Shown: piece after piece, positions 36,093 through 44,664 of the stretch
How the letters are laid out: each line of letters begins with the position of its first letter
How positions within the stretch are numbered: the stretch's first letter is position 1
Source of the DNA: Actinomadura viridilutea
Lineage (GTDB): Bacteria; Actinomycetota; Actinomycetes; Streptosporangiales; Streptosporangiaceae
Reading direction: 5' to 3'
Assembly: GCA_003001795.1 (NCBI GenBank)
Contig: PVNI01000015.1
Location: 62,001 to 126,000, forward strand
Length of the DNA: 64,000 nt
Notes under the pieces: model-generated
What the model was told of the DNA's origin: nothing
The model's input: only the letters and a program-made list of their open reading frames with translations
The model's database searches: none
Position numbers and translations under genes: made by a program

Positions 36093-37169
36093 ATGATCGT
36101 GGAACGCCGGGTCGAGCTGCTCTTCGGGCAGGAGAGCCGGGAAGCCGAGACGCACACCAACCTGTCCGCGGTCCGCCAGGACGGCCGCTGCCTGTGGGCG
36201 GCGGGCGACGAGACCGCCACCGTGGAACGGCTGACGGCGTCCGTGGACGGCGACGGGCTGGTGAGCGGCTACGGCGACCAGCGCACCGTCCCCCTGGCCG
36301 ATCTGGTCCCGTTGCCGGCCGGGCCGGACGAGGAGGCCGACATCGAAGGGCTGGCCCGCACCGACGGCTGGCTGTGGGCGATCGGCTCCCACAGCCTCAA
36401 GCGCAAAAAGGTCAAGGACGGGCACTCGGTCGCCAAGTCCCGCAAGCGGCTCGCCACCGTCGTCCGCGAGGAGAACAGGTTCGTCCTGGTCCGGATGCCG
36501 CTCGTCGCCGGCGCGGACGGGCTGCCCGAGGTCACCCGCCGCGACGGCGAGCGCACCGCCGCCGTCCTGGGCGGGCACGGCGACTCGATCACCGACGCGC
36601 TGGCCGACGACCCCCACCTCGCGCCCTTCCTCCGCCTGCCCGGCAAGGACAACGGCGTCGACATCGAGGGCATCGCCGCCCACCGCGACCGCCTGTACGT
36701 CGGGCTGCGCGGGCCGGTGCTGCGCGGCTGGGCCGTGCTCGTCGAGATCCGGCCCGAGACGCATCCCGACGACCCGCATCGGCTGCGGCTGTGCCCGATC
36801 GGCGGTGACGGCGCCCTGTACCGCACCCACTTCCTCGACCTGGACGGGCTGGGCGTGCGCGACCTGTGCCCGCACGGCGACGACCTGCTGCTGCTCACCG
36901 GGCCGAGCATGGACCTCGACGGACCGGTCCGCGTGGTGCGCTGGCCCGGCGCGGCCTCGATCGACTCCCCCGGCGTGGTGCACGCCTCCGAACTGGAAGT
37001 GCTGGGCGAACTGCCGTACGGGCAGGGCGACGACCACGCCGAGGGCATCGCCGTCCTGGACGAATCCGACGCCGCCACGCTGCGGCTGCTGGTCGTGTAC
37101 GACAGCCCGTCACCGCGCCGCCTCACCGACCGCGGCGTCCTCGCCGACGTGGTCGCGTTCAAGCGCTAG
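36093..37169 (+). CDS. DUF3616 family protein
   Basis: A 358-residue protein with repeating beta-rich segments such as EEADIEGLARTDGWLWAIGSHS, NGVDIEGIAAHRDRLYVGLRGP and DDHAEGIAVLDES, the pattern of DUF3616 proteins (a propeller-like fold). No signal peptide is seen. Function is unknown. The ATG at 36093 has GGAG about ten bases upstream. In the 255-base interval before it lies a variant of the CTTGACA-type element (35940-35955). Confidence 0.82.
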   Translation: MIVERRVELLFGQESREAETHTNLSAVRQDGRCLWAAGDETATVERLTASVDGDGLVSGYGDQRTVPLADLVPLPAGPDEEADIEGLARTDGWLWAIGSHSLKRKKVKDGHSVAKSRKRLATVVREENRFVLVRMPLVAGADGLPEVTRRDGERTAAVLGGHGDSITDALADDPHLAPFLRLPGKDNGVDIEGIAAHRDRLYVGLRGPVLRGWAVLVEIRPETHPDDPHRLRLCPIGGDGALYRTHFLDLDGLGVRDLCPHGDDLLLLTGPSMDLDGPVRVVRWPGAASIDSPGVVHASELEVLGELPYGQGDDHAEGIAVLDESDAATLRLLVVYDSPSPRRLTDRGVLADVVAFKR

Positions 37170-37574
37170 CAGTCCATCGCTCGGTCCCGGGCCATCCCGG
37201 CCGATGCGCAACGCCCTGCCGCGCCCCGCCACGCGGCGGGCCGCCGGGCTGCGGCGCCTGCCCACGCACCGCACACATCTCGATGCCCGGCTCGGCGGGT
37301 GCGATCGCTGCATCCGGACGCCAGGCTCGCGGCGAACGCAGACGCGGATCCCCTGTGCTCGACCCGTGCCCGCAGGTCGACGACCTCTGTGCCTCGCCGA
37401 CAGCCGGCCCTCGGCGCACGGCCGCTGGAGGCCCCTGGCAATGGCCTTCGGATGCGCCGAACCCAAGGCGCCGCGGAGGCGTCCAACACGCCTGGAAGGA
37501 GTGAAAGTGATCTTTCTTCTGTCCCTTGCGGGCTTTCCTGGACAGGCGACGATGGGATCTGGATACTCACAGCT
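37170..37574. other. Intergenic region upstream of the FHA gene
   Basis: 405 bases with no supported gene. A GATACT box at 37562-37567 sits seven bases before the FHA start and fits a leaderless promoter. The stretch CCCTGCCGCGCCCCGC at about 37210 also occurs at 28650, possibly by chance in this GC-rich DNA. Confidence 0.4.
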
Positions 37575-38120
37575 ATGGACGGTCGGCCCTCATATCCGGT
37601 GAGAGCGTCCGATATGGAGCGCGACCGGGTGCTGCGTGTGCTCAGTGATCGCGTAGCCGAGGGCAGGATGTCCCAGGACACCTTCGAACGCCGCGTCGAC
37701 CAGGTGCTCCGCGCCCGCAGCCAGGCCGAGCTGGCCGACATCGTGCGCGACCTGCCCAGCGGCAACCGGGTGGTGGATCGGCTGACCGGCCTGATCTCCC
37801 AGGTGTCCCAGGCGACCGCGCGGCTCGAGGCGGCGTGGCGGGCGCCCCGACTGCCGCGGTTCATGCTGCCGGGCAACGGGCTCACCCGCGTGCTCGTCGG
37901 CCGGGCTCCGGGATGCCAGTTCATCCTCACCGACCTCACCGTCTCGCGGTTCCACGCCGAGATCTACCGGACCGAGGACGGCTGGATGATCTCCGACCTG
38001 GGATCGATGAACGGCACCCGCGTCAACGGCTGGCGGCTGACCGGACCGGCGCGGCTGCGGCCCGGTGACGAGATCGGCTTCGGCAACTCGACCTTCATCG
38101 TCGCCGCCCCGTCGGTCTAG
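37575..38120 (+). CDS. DUF1707 and FHA domain protein
   Basis: A 181-residue protein. Residues 9-61 are DUF1707 (VRASDMERDRVLRVLSDRVAEGRMSQ, LRARSQAELADIVRDLP); a predicted amphipathic linker follows; residues 102-176 are an FHA phosphothreonine-binding domain with VGRAPGCQ, SRFHAEI and LGSMNGTRVNG. FHA proteins bind targets phosphorylated by Ser/Thr kinases. The ATG at 37575 gives the full DUF1707; another ATG at 37614 would cut it. Most of the FHA half is duplicated at 30198-30424. Confidence 0.9.
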   Translation: MDGRPSYPVRASDMERDRVLRVLSDRVAEGRMSQDTFERRVDQVLRARSQAELADIVRDLPSGNRVVDRLTGLISQVSQATARLEAAWRAPRLPRFMLPGNGLTRVLVGRAPGCQFILTDLTVSRFHAEIYRTEDGWMISDLGSMNGTRVNGWRLTGPARLRPGDEIGFGNSTFIVAAPSV

Positions 38121-38623
38121 AAGAGCGGATCGGTCGATCGTCCGCAGAGGACGCGGGGGGCGGCCGCGGCCATCGGGCCGCTCGCCGCCGAGGCGCGGAA
38201 GACCGGCCCCACTCCCCTGCTGACCTCCGCGCCTCGGCCTGCGTGGGACGTCACGCTGCGAGTCGGCGTCGCCCCGGGCGGCCTGGAGCATCGGAGGTCA
38301 GCGCGGCTACGCGCCGGGGGCGCGGCGCCCATGCGGGAGTCGGCGACGCGCTGAACGACGCCGAGCCCCCTCGAGGGCGCTGGTGTCACGTGCAGGCGCG
38401 CGCTGCTCCGCTCCACCGCCGCTCATGGCTGCCGCCGGCGGCAACGCGGCTCAGGGCGGAGGCGTACATGGCGCGGCTCCTCGGCCAGCTGTTGGCGACG
38501 CTTATGTCGGGCACGGCCGATCGCCCCGGGCCCTTCTCGGACCGCGGCCGTCAACCTGTGGTGTTCGCGCGCTCGCTCATGCCCCGCGACGGGCGTCTGG
38601 CGGGTCAGCGTCGCCTGCGATGG
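38121..38623. other. Intergenic region without a recognisable gene
   Basis: 503 bases between the convergent FHA and hemolysin III genes. A plus-strand frame near 38465 (MARLLGQLLATLMSGTADR) looks protein-like but has no start signal or family match. It may be another decayed gene. Confidence 0.4.
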
Positions 38624-39295
38624 TCAGGCCGTTCCGGCGCGGTAGACGACGAACGAGACGGCGATGTACTGGAGCACGTACGCGGCCACGGTGAGCGCGT
38701 GGAAGACCTCGTGGAAACCGAACCAGCGCGGCGAGGGGTTGGGGCGCCGCAGGCCGTACACCAGGCCGCCGATGCTGTAGAGCACGCCGCCCAGCGCCAC
38801 CAGCACCGCGACGGTCACGCCGGTCCCGTCGAGGAACTGCGGAAGGAAGAACGCCGCCACCCAGCCGAGGCCGATGTAGAGAGCGGTGTAGAGCCAGCGC
38901 GGCGCCCGGATCCACAGCACGCGGAACAGCACGCCGGCAATGGCGCCCGCCCACACCACCGACAGCACGATCGCCTGCACCGCGCCCTCGAGGACCAGGT
39001 ACGCGAACGGCGTGTAGGTCCCGGCGATGATGAGGTAGATGTTGGCGTGGTCGAAGCGGCGCAGCCAGTCGGCGACGCGCTGCGACCAGCGGCCCCGGTG
39101 GTAGGCCGCGGACACGCCGAACAGCAGAACCGAGGTCAGCGCGTAGACCGCCGCGCACAGCCGCGCGCCCACGGTGGGCCCGAGCGCGACCAGGACCAGG
39201 CCCGCCACCAACGCCAAGGGGAACGTCCCCGCGTGCAGCCATCCGCGCAGTCTGGGCTTGACCGCCTGTGCGAGGTCCGCCGCCGTCTGCCTCAC
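38624..39295 (-). CDS. Hemolysin III / TrhA family membrane protein
   Basis: A 223-residue protein with seven hydrophobic helices, beginning WLHAGTFPLALVAGLVLVALGP, and the HlyIII/PAQR signatures SAAYHRGRWSQRVADWLRRFDHANIYLIIAGTYTPF and FGFHEVFHALTVAAYVLQY. The conserved His/Asp residues imply a metal site. Relatives affect membrane lipid balance; direct haemolysis is doubtful. The GTG at 39295 has GGGAGG seven bases upstream. Its first 53 codons are duplicated at 1942-2104. Confidence 0.92.
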   Translation of the reverse strand: MRQTAADLAQAVKPRLRGWLHAGTFPLALVAGLVLVALGPTVGARLCAAVYALTSVLLFGVSAAYHRGRWSQRVADWLRRFDHANIYLIIAGTYTPFAYLVLEGAVQAIVLSVVWAGAIAGVLFRVLWIRAPRWLYTALYIGLGWVAAFFLPQFLDGTGVTVAVLVALGGVLYSIGGLVYGLRRPNPSPRWFGFHEVFHALTVAAYVLQYIAVSFVVYRAGTA

Positions 39296-39420
39296 CGCGC
39301 ACCTCCCCTTCGCCGGCCTCGGCCACAGCGTAACCGGGTGGGGCCCTGTCGATTCGGGGATGCGGGAGTGATTCCCGACGCGTTCTCACGGAATGGCCAT
39401 GAGGTGCGAAAAGCCGAGTG

Positions 39421-39436
39421 ACTTGACATTGTAAGG
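39421..39436. promoter_or_regulatory. 16-bp element ACTTGACATTGTAAGG
   Basis: Third close copy of the CTTGACANNGTAAGG element, 90 bases upstream of the LLM oxidoreductase start. See 18342-18357. Confidence 0.45.
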
Positions 39437-39525
39437 TGCGGCTTGGTGCCTCGGGGGGCCGCGGTCCCCCGGGACAGTCCACGGTGTTCGAGGGGCTTGA
39501 CGCTAGCGGGATTGGAGGCGGCGCC

Positions 39526-40434
39526 GTGCAGATCGGGTTCGCCGTGCCGGTGGCGGGCGGATGGGCCACGCCGCGGAACCAGGTGGAGATCGCGCAGCGC
39601 GCCGAGGAGCTCGGCTACCGCTCGGTCTGGACGCTGCAACGCCTGGTCAACCCCGCCGACTCCACCGACCTCACGTACCGCAACGTGCCCGATCCGCTGC
39701 TGACGCTGGCGTACCTGGCGGGCCAGACCAGCCGCATCCGACTGGGCGTGGCAGTGGTGAACCTGCCGTTCTTCTCCCCCGCCCTGCTGGCCAAGCAGGC
39801 CGTCACCCTCGACCACCTGTCGGGCGGACGGCTCGACCTGGGGCTGGGCCTGGGGTGGATGCCCGAGGAGTTCGCCGCCGTGGGCGCGCCCATGGAGCGG
39901 CGCGGCGCGCGTGCCGAGGAGTTCCTGGCCGCGTTGCGCTCGCTGTGGCGTGACGAGGTCAGCGCGTACGAAGGGGAGTTCTACCGGTTCCCGCCCGTGC
40001 GGATGGAACCGAAGCCGGTGCAGACGCCGGAGCCTCCGGTGCTGCTGGGCGGGACGTCCGAGCCCGCGTTGCGCCGCGCCGGTCGGCTCGCCGCGGGCTG
40101 GGTCAGCTCCAGCCGCGCCGACCTGGCCGCCATCGGACGGTCCATCGGCATCGTGCGGGAGGCCGCCGAGCGGGCCGGGCGGGATCCGGATGCGCTGCGC
40201 ATGGTGTGCCGCGGCGCCGTCCGGCTGCGCGAGCCGGGTCTGCCGGGCCGCCGTCCGCTGACCGGCTCGCTGGAGGAGGTTCGCGCCGACTTCGCCGACC
40301 TGGCCGAACAGGGCGTCACCGAGCTGTTCGTGGATCTCAACTTCGACCCGGCCCTGACCGGCCCGGACGCCGACCCCGCGCGGTCCATGGCGGTCGCCCG
40401 CGAGGCGCTGGAGGCGTTCGCGCCGCAGTCCTGA
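39526..40434 (+). CDS. LLM-class F420-dependent oxidoreductase
   Basis: A 302-residue luciferase-like TIM barrel. VQIGFAVPVAGGWATPRNQVEIAQRAEELGYRSVW, LTLAYLAGQTSRIRLGVAV and LDHLSGGRLDLGLGLGWMPEEF are standard for F420-using members of actinobacteria. It would reduce or oxidise an unknown substrate with F420. The GTG at 39526 is selected because GGAGG is seven bases upstream. It converges on the Lrp gene with a perfect hairpin between them. Confidence 0.88.
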   Translation: MQIGFAVPVAGGWATPRNQVEIAQRAEELGYRSVWTLQRLVNPADSTDLTYRNVPDPLLTLAYLAGQTSRIRLGVAVVNLPFFSPALLAKQAVTLDHLSGGRLDLGLGLGWMPEEFAAVGAPMERRGARAEEFLAALRSLWRDEVSAYEGEFYRFPPVRMEPKPVQTPEPPVLLGGTSEPALRRAGRLAAGWVSSSRADLAAIGRSIGIVREAAERAGRDPDALRMVCRGAVRLREPGLPGRRPLTGSLEEVRADFADLAEQGVTELFVDLNFDPALTGPDADPARSMAVAREALEAFAPQS

Positions 40435-40463
40435 GACGAGTCCGGGAACGCGGCGCCGACACG

Positions 40464-40509
40464 CCGCGGCCGCCGGTCGTCCCGGGGCGAGAGGCACCGG
40501 CGGCCGCGG
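40464..40509. terminator. Hairpin between convergent genes
   Basis: Perfect 14-base arms, CCGCGGCCGCCGGT at 40464-40477 and its complement at 40496-40509, with an 18-base loop. It can terminate both the LLM and the Lrp transcripts. Confidence 0.8.
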
Positions 40510-40532
40510 AAGGGCGTTGACGGGCCGCGCCG

Positions 40533-40973
40533 TCACAGCGGGGGGCGGCGGCCCTCCCAGGGGGTGCTGAGGACGACCGTGGTGCGGGTGGACACGTTGG
40601 CCGCGGCGCGGATCTTCTGAAGCAGCTCCTCCAGCTCGTTCGGCGACCCCACGCGGACCTTGAGGATGTAGCTCTCGTCGCCCGCGACCGAGTGGCACGC
40701 CTCGATGGCCGACAGGTGGGCCAGCCGTTCGGGCGCGTCGTCGGGGGCCGCCGGGTCGATCGGTTTGATCGACACGAACGCGGTCATCGGCAGCCCGATC
40801 CGCTCATGGTCGAGCACCGCGGTGAAGCCTTTGATCACACCGCGCTTCTGCAGCCGGCGCACCCGCTGATGCACCGCCGACACCGACAGACCGGTCTGCT
40901 TGGCCAGGTCGGTGAAGCTCATCCGGCCGTCGTCGGCCAACAACCCCATGATCTGACGATCGATCTCCTCCAC
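40533..40973 (-). CDS. Lrp/AsnC-family transcriptional regulator
   Basis: A 146-residue feast/famine regulator: an N-terminal helix-turn-helix (IDRQIMGLLADDGRMSFTDLAKQTGLSVSAVHQRVRRLQKRGVI) and a C-terminal RAM ligand domain (HSVAGDESYILKVRVGSPNELEELLQKIR). The start is a GTG at 40973. Such proteins respond to amino acids; lysine is an attractive possibility given the Kam genes 6 kb away, but this is only a guess. Confidence 0.93.
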   Translation of the reverse strand: MEEIDRQIMGLLADDGRMSFTDLAKQTGLSVSAVHQRVRRLQKRGVIKGFTAVLDHERIGLPMTAFVSIKPIDPAAPDDAPERLAHLSAIEACHSVAGDESYILKVRVGSPNELEELLQKIRAAANVSTRTTVVLSTPWEGRRPPL

Positions 40974-41066
40974 CCCGAAAATCTAGCGTGCCGGCCCGAC
41001 ACGCCGCAGAATCTCCGGCGACCGGACGCCCCCGAATCGCGCGGAAACCCCGTGCCCGCCGGGGTT

Positions 41067-42122
41067 TCAGCGGCCGGCCGCGCGGGCGGCCGGGGTCCGC
41101 GGGGAGCGGGGCGGGCCGCAGCTGCCGCGGATCACCAGTTCGGTGGGCAGCAGGACGGGGCCCGCGGCGCGCCGGGGCCGGTCGCGCAGCAGCATCTCGC
41201 ACGCGCGGTAGCCGATGTCGTACGCCGGACGCGCCACCACGGTCAGCGGCGGGTCGCACAGCTCCGCCCACGGCACGTCGTCCACCATCGCGATCGACAC
41301 GTCGGCGGGGACGCGCAGGTCCAGCTCGCGGGAGACCAGCACCGCCGCCTCGCCCAGCAGATGCCCGGCGGCCAGGACGGCCGTGACGTCGCCGCGCCGC
41401 TGCAGGAGCCCCGCGGCGGCGGCGTAGGCGGAGTCGCGCGCGGGCCGGGCGGACACGATCAGGTCCTCGTCGGCGGTCACGCCCAGCTCGGCCAGGGTGT
41501 CGCGGAACGCGCGCTCGCGCACGCCGGCGGCGGCGCCGGGCGCGGCCGCGCCGAGGAAGGCGATGCGCCGGTGTCCGAGCCCGACCAGGTACTCCACCAG
41601 CGTCCGCACGCCGGAGCGGTCGTCGGCGAGGACGGCGGGGATCTCCGGCAGGCCGGGCAGCGCGCGGTCGGCGAACACCACGCGGGCGCCCGAGCGCACC
41701 GCGGCCCGCCAGCCGTCGCCCGCGCCGGACCCGGCGGGCAGCGCGATGACGCCGTCCAGGCGCTGCTCGACCATCCGGTCGACGATCTCGGCCTCCCGGG
41801 CGGGGTCGCCGTGCGCGGCGTCCAGCACCAGGTGCTCGCCGAGCGAGCGGGCGCAGGCCAGGACGCCGTCGATCAGTCCGACGCAGAACGGGTCGGCGAC
41901 GTCGGGCACCACCAGGCCGATGCCGCCGCTGCGCCGCAGCCGCAGCCCGCGGCCGAGGGCGCTCGGCCGGTAGTCCAGCTCGCGCGCGGCGGCCAGCACC
42001 CGCTCGCGGGTGCGTTCGCTGACCGCCCCGGTGCCGGAGAACACCCGCGACACGGTGGCGATGCCGACGCCGGCCGCGGCCGCCACGTCCTTGATGGTCG
42101 CCGATCGGGGTTGACTGGCCAC
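41067..42122 (-). CDS. LacI-family regulator
   Basis: A 351-residue repressor with an N-terminal LacI helix-turn-helix (ATIKDVAAAAGVGIATVSRVFSG, ERVLAAARELDYRPS) and a periplasmic-binding-protein-like sugar domain (GLVVPDVADPFCVGLIDGV, DGVIALPAG, DRALPGLPEIPAVLADDRSG). The GTG at 42122 is chosen because it begins just before the domain. It is divergent from an MsiK/UgpC-type ATPase gene, and two LacI-type operators lie in the shared region, so it probably controls both. Confidence 0.9.
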   Translation of the reverse strand: MASQPRSATIKDVAAAAGVGIATVSRVFSGTGAVSERTRERVLAAARELDYRPSALGRGLRLRRSGGIGLVVPDVADPFCVGLIDGVLACARSLGEHLVLDAAHGDPAREAEIVDRMVEQRLDGVIALPAGSGAGDGWRAAVRSGARVVFADRALPGLPEIPAVLADDRSGVRTLVEYLVGLGHRRIAFLGAAAPGAAAGVRERAFRDTLAELGVTADEDLIVSARPARDSAYAAAAGLLQRRGDVTAVLAAGHLLGEAAVLVSRELDLRVPADVSIAMVDDVPWAELCDPPLTVVARPAYDIGYRACEMLLRDRPRRAAGPVLLPTELVIRGSCGPPRSPRTPAARAAGR

Positions 42123-42153
42123 CGTTCGATTTTTCCACGCCGCCCCTTGCCTT

Positions 42154-42228
42154 GGAAACGTTTTCATCAGTTTTAATCCACCCCAAAGCAAAACGGCCTC
42201 ATCGGCAGCGTGAGTGGGAAACGTTTCC
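42154..42228. promoter_or_regulatory. Two LacI-type operators between lacI-like and ABC ATPase genes
   Basis: GGAAACGTTTCC at 42217-42228 is a perfect 12-base palindrome placed just before the ATPase ribosome binding site, and GGAAACGTTTTC at 42154-42165 is a one-mismatch copy near the regulator's start. Both fit the CG-centred LacI/GalR consensus. The 63-base spacing (six turns) would allow looping. Confidence 0.85.
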
Positions 42229-42241
42229 ATCGGAGGATGAG

Positions 42242-43480
<1,239 letters not shown>

Positions 43481-43523
43481 AGCCTGAGCCGCGCCGGAAG
43501 CCCCCGCGCGTCAGAGCGACTGC

Positions 43524-43562
43524 GGAAAGGTCCCCGGGACACGGCGTCCCGGGGACCTTTCC
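43524..43562 (+). terminator. Strong hairpin after the ABC ATPase
   Basis: Perfect 17-base arms, GGAAAGGTCCCCGGGAC at 43524-43540 and its complement at 43546-43562, with a five-base loop. Confidence 0.92.
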
Positions 43563-43589
43563 CCATGATTCCCGGCGACGTCCCCAGGG

Positions 43590-43621
43590 TCGTCCACAGC
43601 TTTTCCACAGCCTGTGGGTTA
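43590..43621. other. Cluster of DnaA-box-like sequences
   Basis: TCGTCCACA (43590-43598), TTTTCCACA (43601-43609) and inverted TGTGGGTTA (43613-43621) each differ by one or two bases from TTGTCCACA/TTATCCACA. Also readable as a CCACAG-C-CTGTGG hairpin. No replication gene is near, so this is not oriC. Confidence 0.35.
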
Positions 43622-43651
43622 TGTGACTCTGCGTAGTCGCCGGGGCGGCGC

Positions 43652-44479
43652 TTACGGCTTGCGGCCCACGCCGCAGAAGTGGGCGTACTCGGGCGGCTCG
43701 CCCCACGGGGTGGCCTCCGGCCGCCACCGGGAGCACGACACCACGCCCGGCTCCAGCAGCTCGACCTCGTCGAAGAACGTGCGCAGCTGCGCCGCCGAAC
43801 GGGCCACCACGGGCGTGCCGCCGCTCTCGGTCACGCGGCGCGTCGCCTCGTGCATGGCCTCGCCGTCGACCTCGTCGGTGGTGTGCGAGATGGCCATGTA
43901 GCTGCCCGACGGCAGCGCCTCCACCAAGCGGCGCACGATGTCGCGCGCCTCGTCGTCGTCCACGATGTGGTTGAGGACGCCGAGCAGCAGCAGCGCGATC
44001 GGCTGGGAGAAGTCCAGCGTCCGGGCCGCGGCCTCCAGCAGCGCCTCGGTGTCGCGGATGTCGGCGTCGATGTAGTCGGTGACGCCTTCGGGGCTGACGT
44101 TGGTGAGCAGAGCGCGCGCGTGCACCAGCACCAGCGGGTCGTTGTCGACGTACACCACGCGGGCGTCGGGCGCGACGCGCTGCGCCACCTCGTGGGTGTT
44201 GTCCGCGGTGGGCAGGCCGGTGCCGATGTCCAGGAACTGCCGGATGCCCTCGCCCGCCGCGAACCGGACGAAGCGGCCGAGGAACGCCCGGTCGTGCCGC
44301 GCGGAGACGTCGATGTCGGGCAGCAGCCGCCGCACCATGTCCCCGGCCTCTCGGTCGACGGGGTAGTTCTCCTTGCCGCCCAGCCAGTAGTCCCAGATGC
44401 GGGCCGAGTGGGGCACGCTGGTGTCGATCTTCGGCGAGGCGGGGTCGGACTCGCGGGCGCTGCGGACGTCGTCTGCCAT
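43652..44479 (-). CDS. DUF574-type S-adenosylmethionine methyltransferase
   Basis: A 275-residue protein of the actinomycete-specific DUF574/Methyltransf_19 family: SARIWDYWLGGKENYPVDREAGDMV near the start, RQFLDIGTGLPTADNTHEVAQ, ARVVYVDNDPLVLVHARALL and a late HFCGVGRKP. These are numerous in streptomycete-like genomes and their substrates are largely unknown. Its upstream region holds a 13-base tandem repeat from 24 bases before the ATG. Confidence 0.9.
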   Translation of the reverse strand: MADDVRSARESDPASPKIDTSVPHSARIWDYWLGGKENYPVDREAGDMVRRLLPDIDVSARHDRAFLGRFVRFAAGEGIRQFLDIGTGLPTADNTHEVAQRVAPDARVVYVDNDPLVLVHARALLTNVSPEGVTDYIDADIRDTEALLEAAARTLDFSQPIALLLLGVLNHIVDDDEARDIVRRLVEALPSGSYMAISHTTDEVDGEAMHEATRRVTESGGTPVVARSAAQLRTFFDEVELLEPGVVSCSRWRPEATPWGEPPEYAHFCGVGRKP

Positions 44480-44502
44480 GGCACGGCCTCCCGGCGGACT
44501 GT

Positions 44503-44588
44503 CGGCGGATCGTTCCGGCGGATCGTTCCGGCGGATCGTTCCGGCGGATCGTTCCGGCGGATCGTTCCGGCGGATCGTTCCGGCGGAT
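44503..44588. repeat. 13-bp tandem repeat, six full copies
   Basis: CGGCGGATCGTTC is repeated without change six times (44503-44580) followed by eight bases of a seventh. It lies upstream of the DUF574 methyltransferase gene, where its promoter should be. The unit is not a multiple of three and is non-coding. Confidence 0.95.
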
Positions 44589-44664
44589 GCGGACGAATGC
44601 TCGCGCGGCTCAATGATCGCAGCCTAGGGCTTCGGCGGGCCGCGCACCGGCCGACGAGGCGTCC

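Noticed and set aside
43590..43621. Chromosomal origin
   Set aside because: Only three boxes, no dnaA, dnaN, gyrase or rpmH genes nearby.
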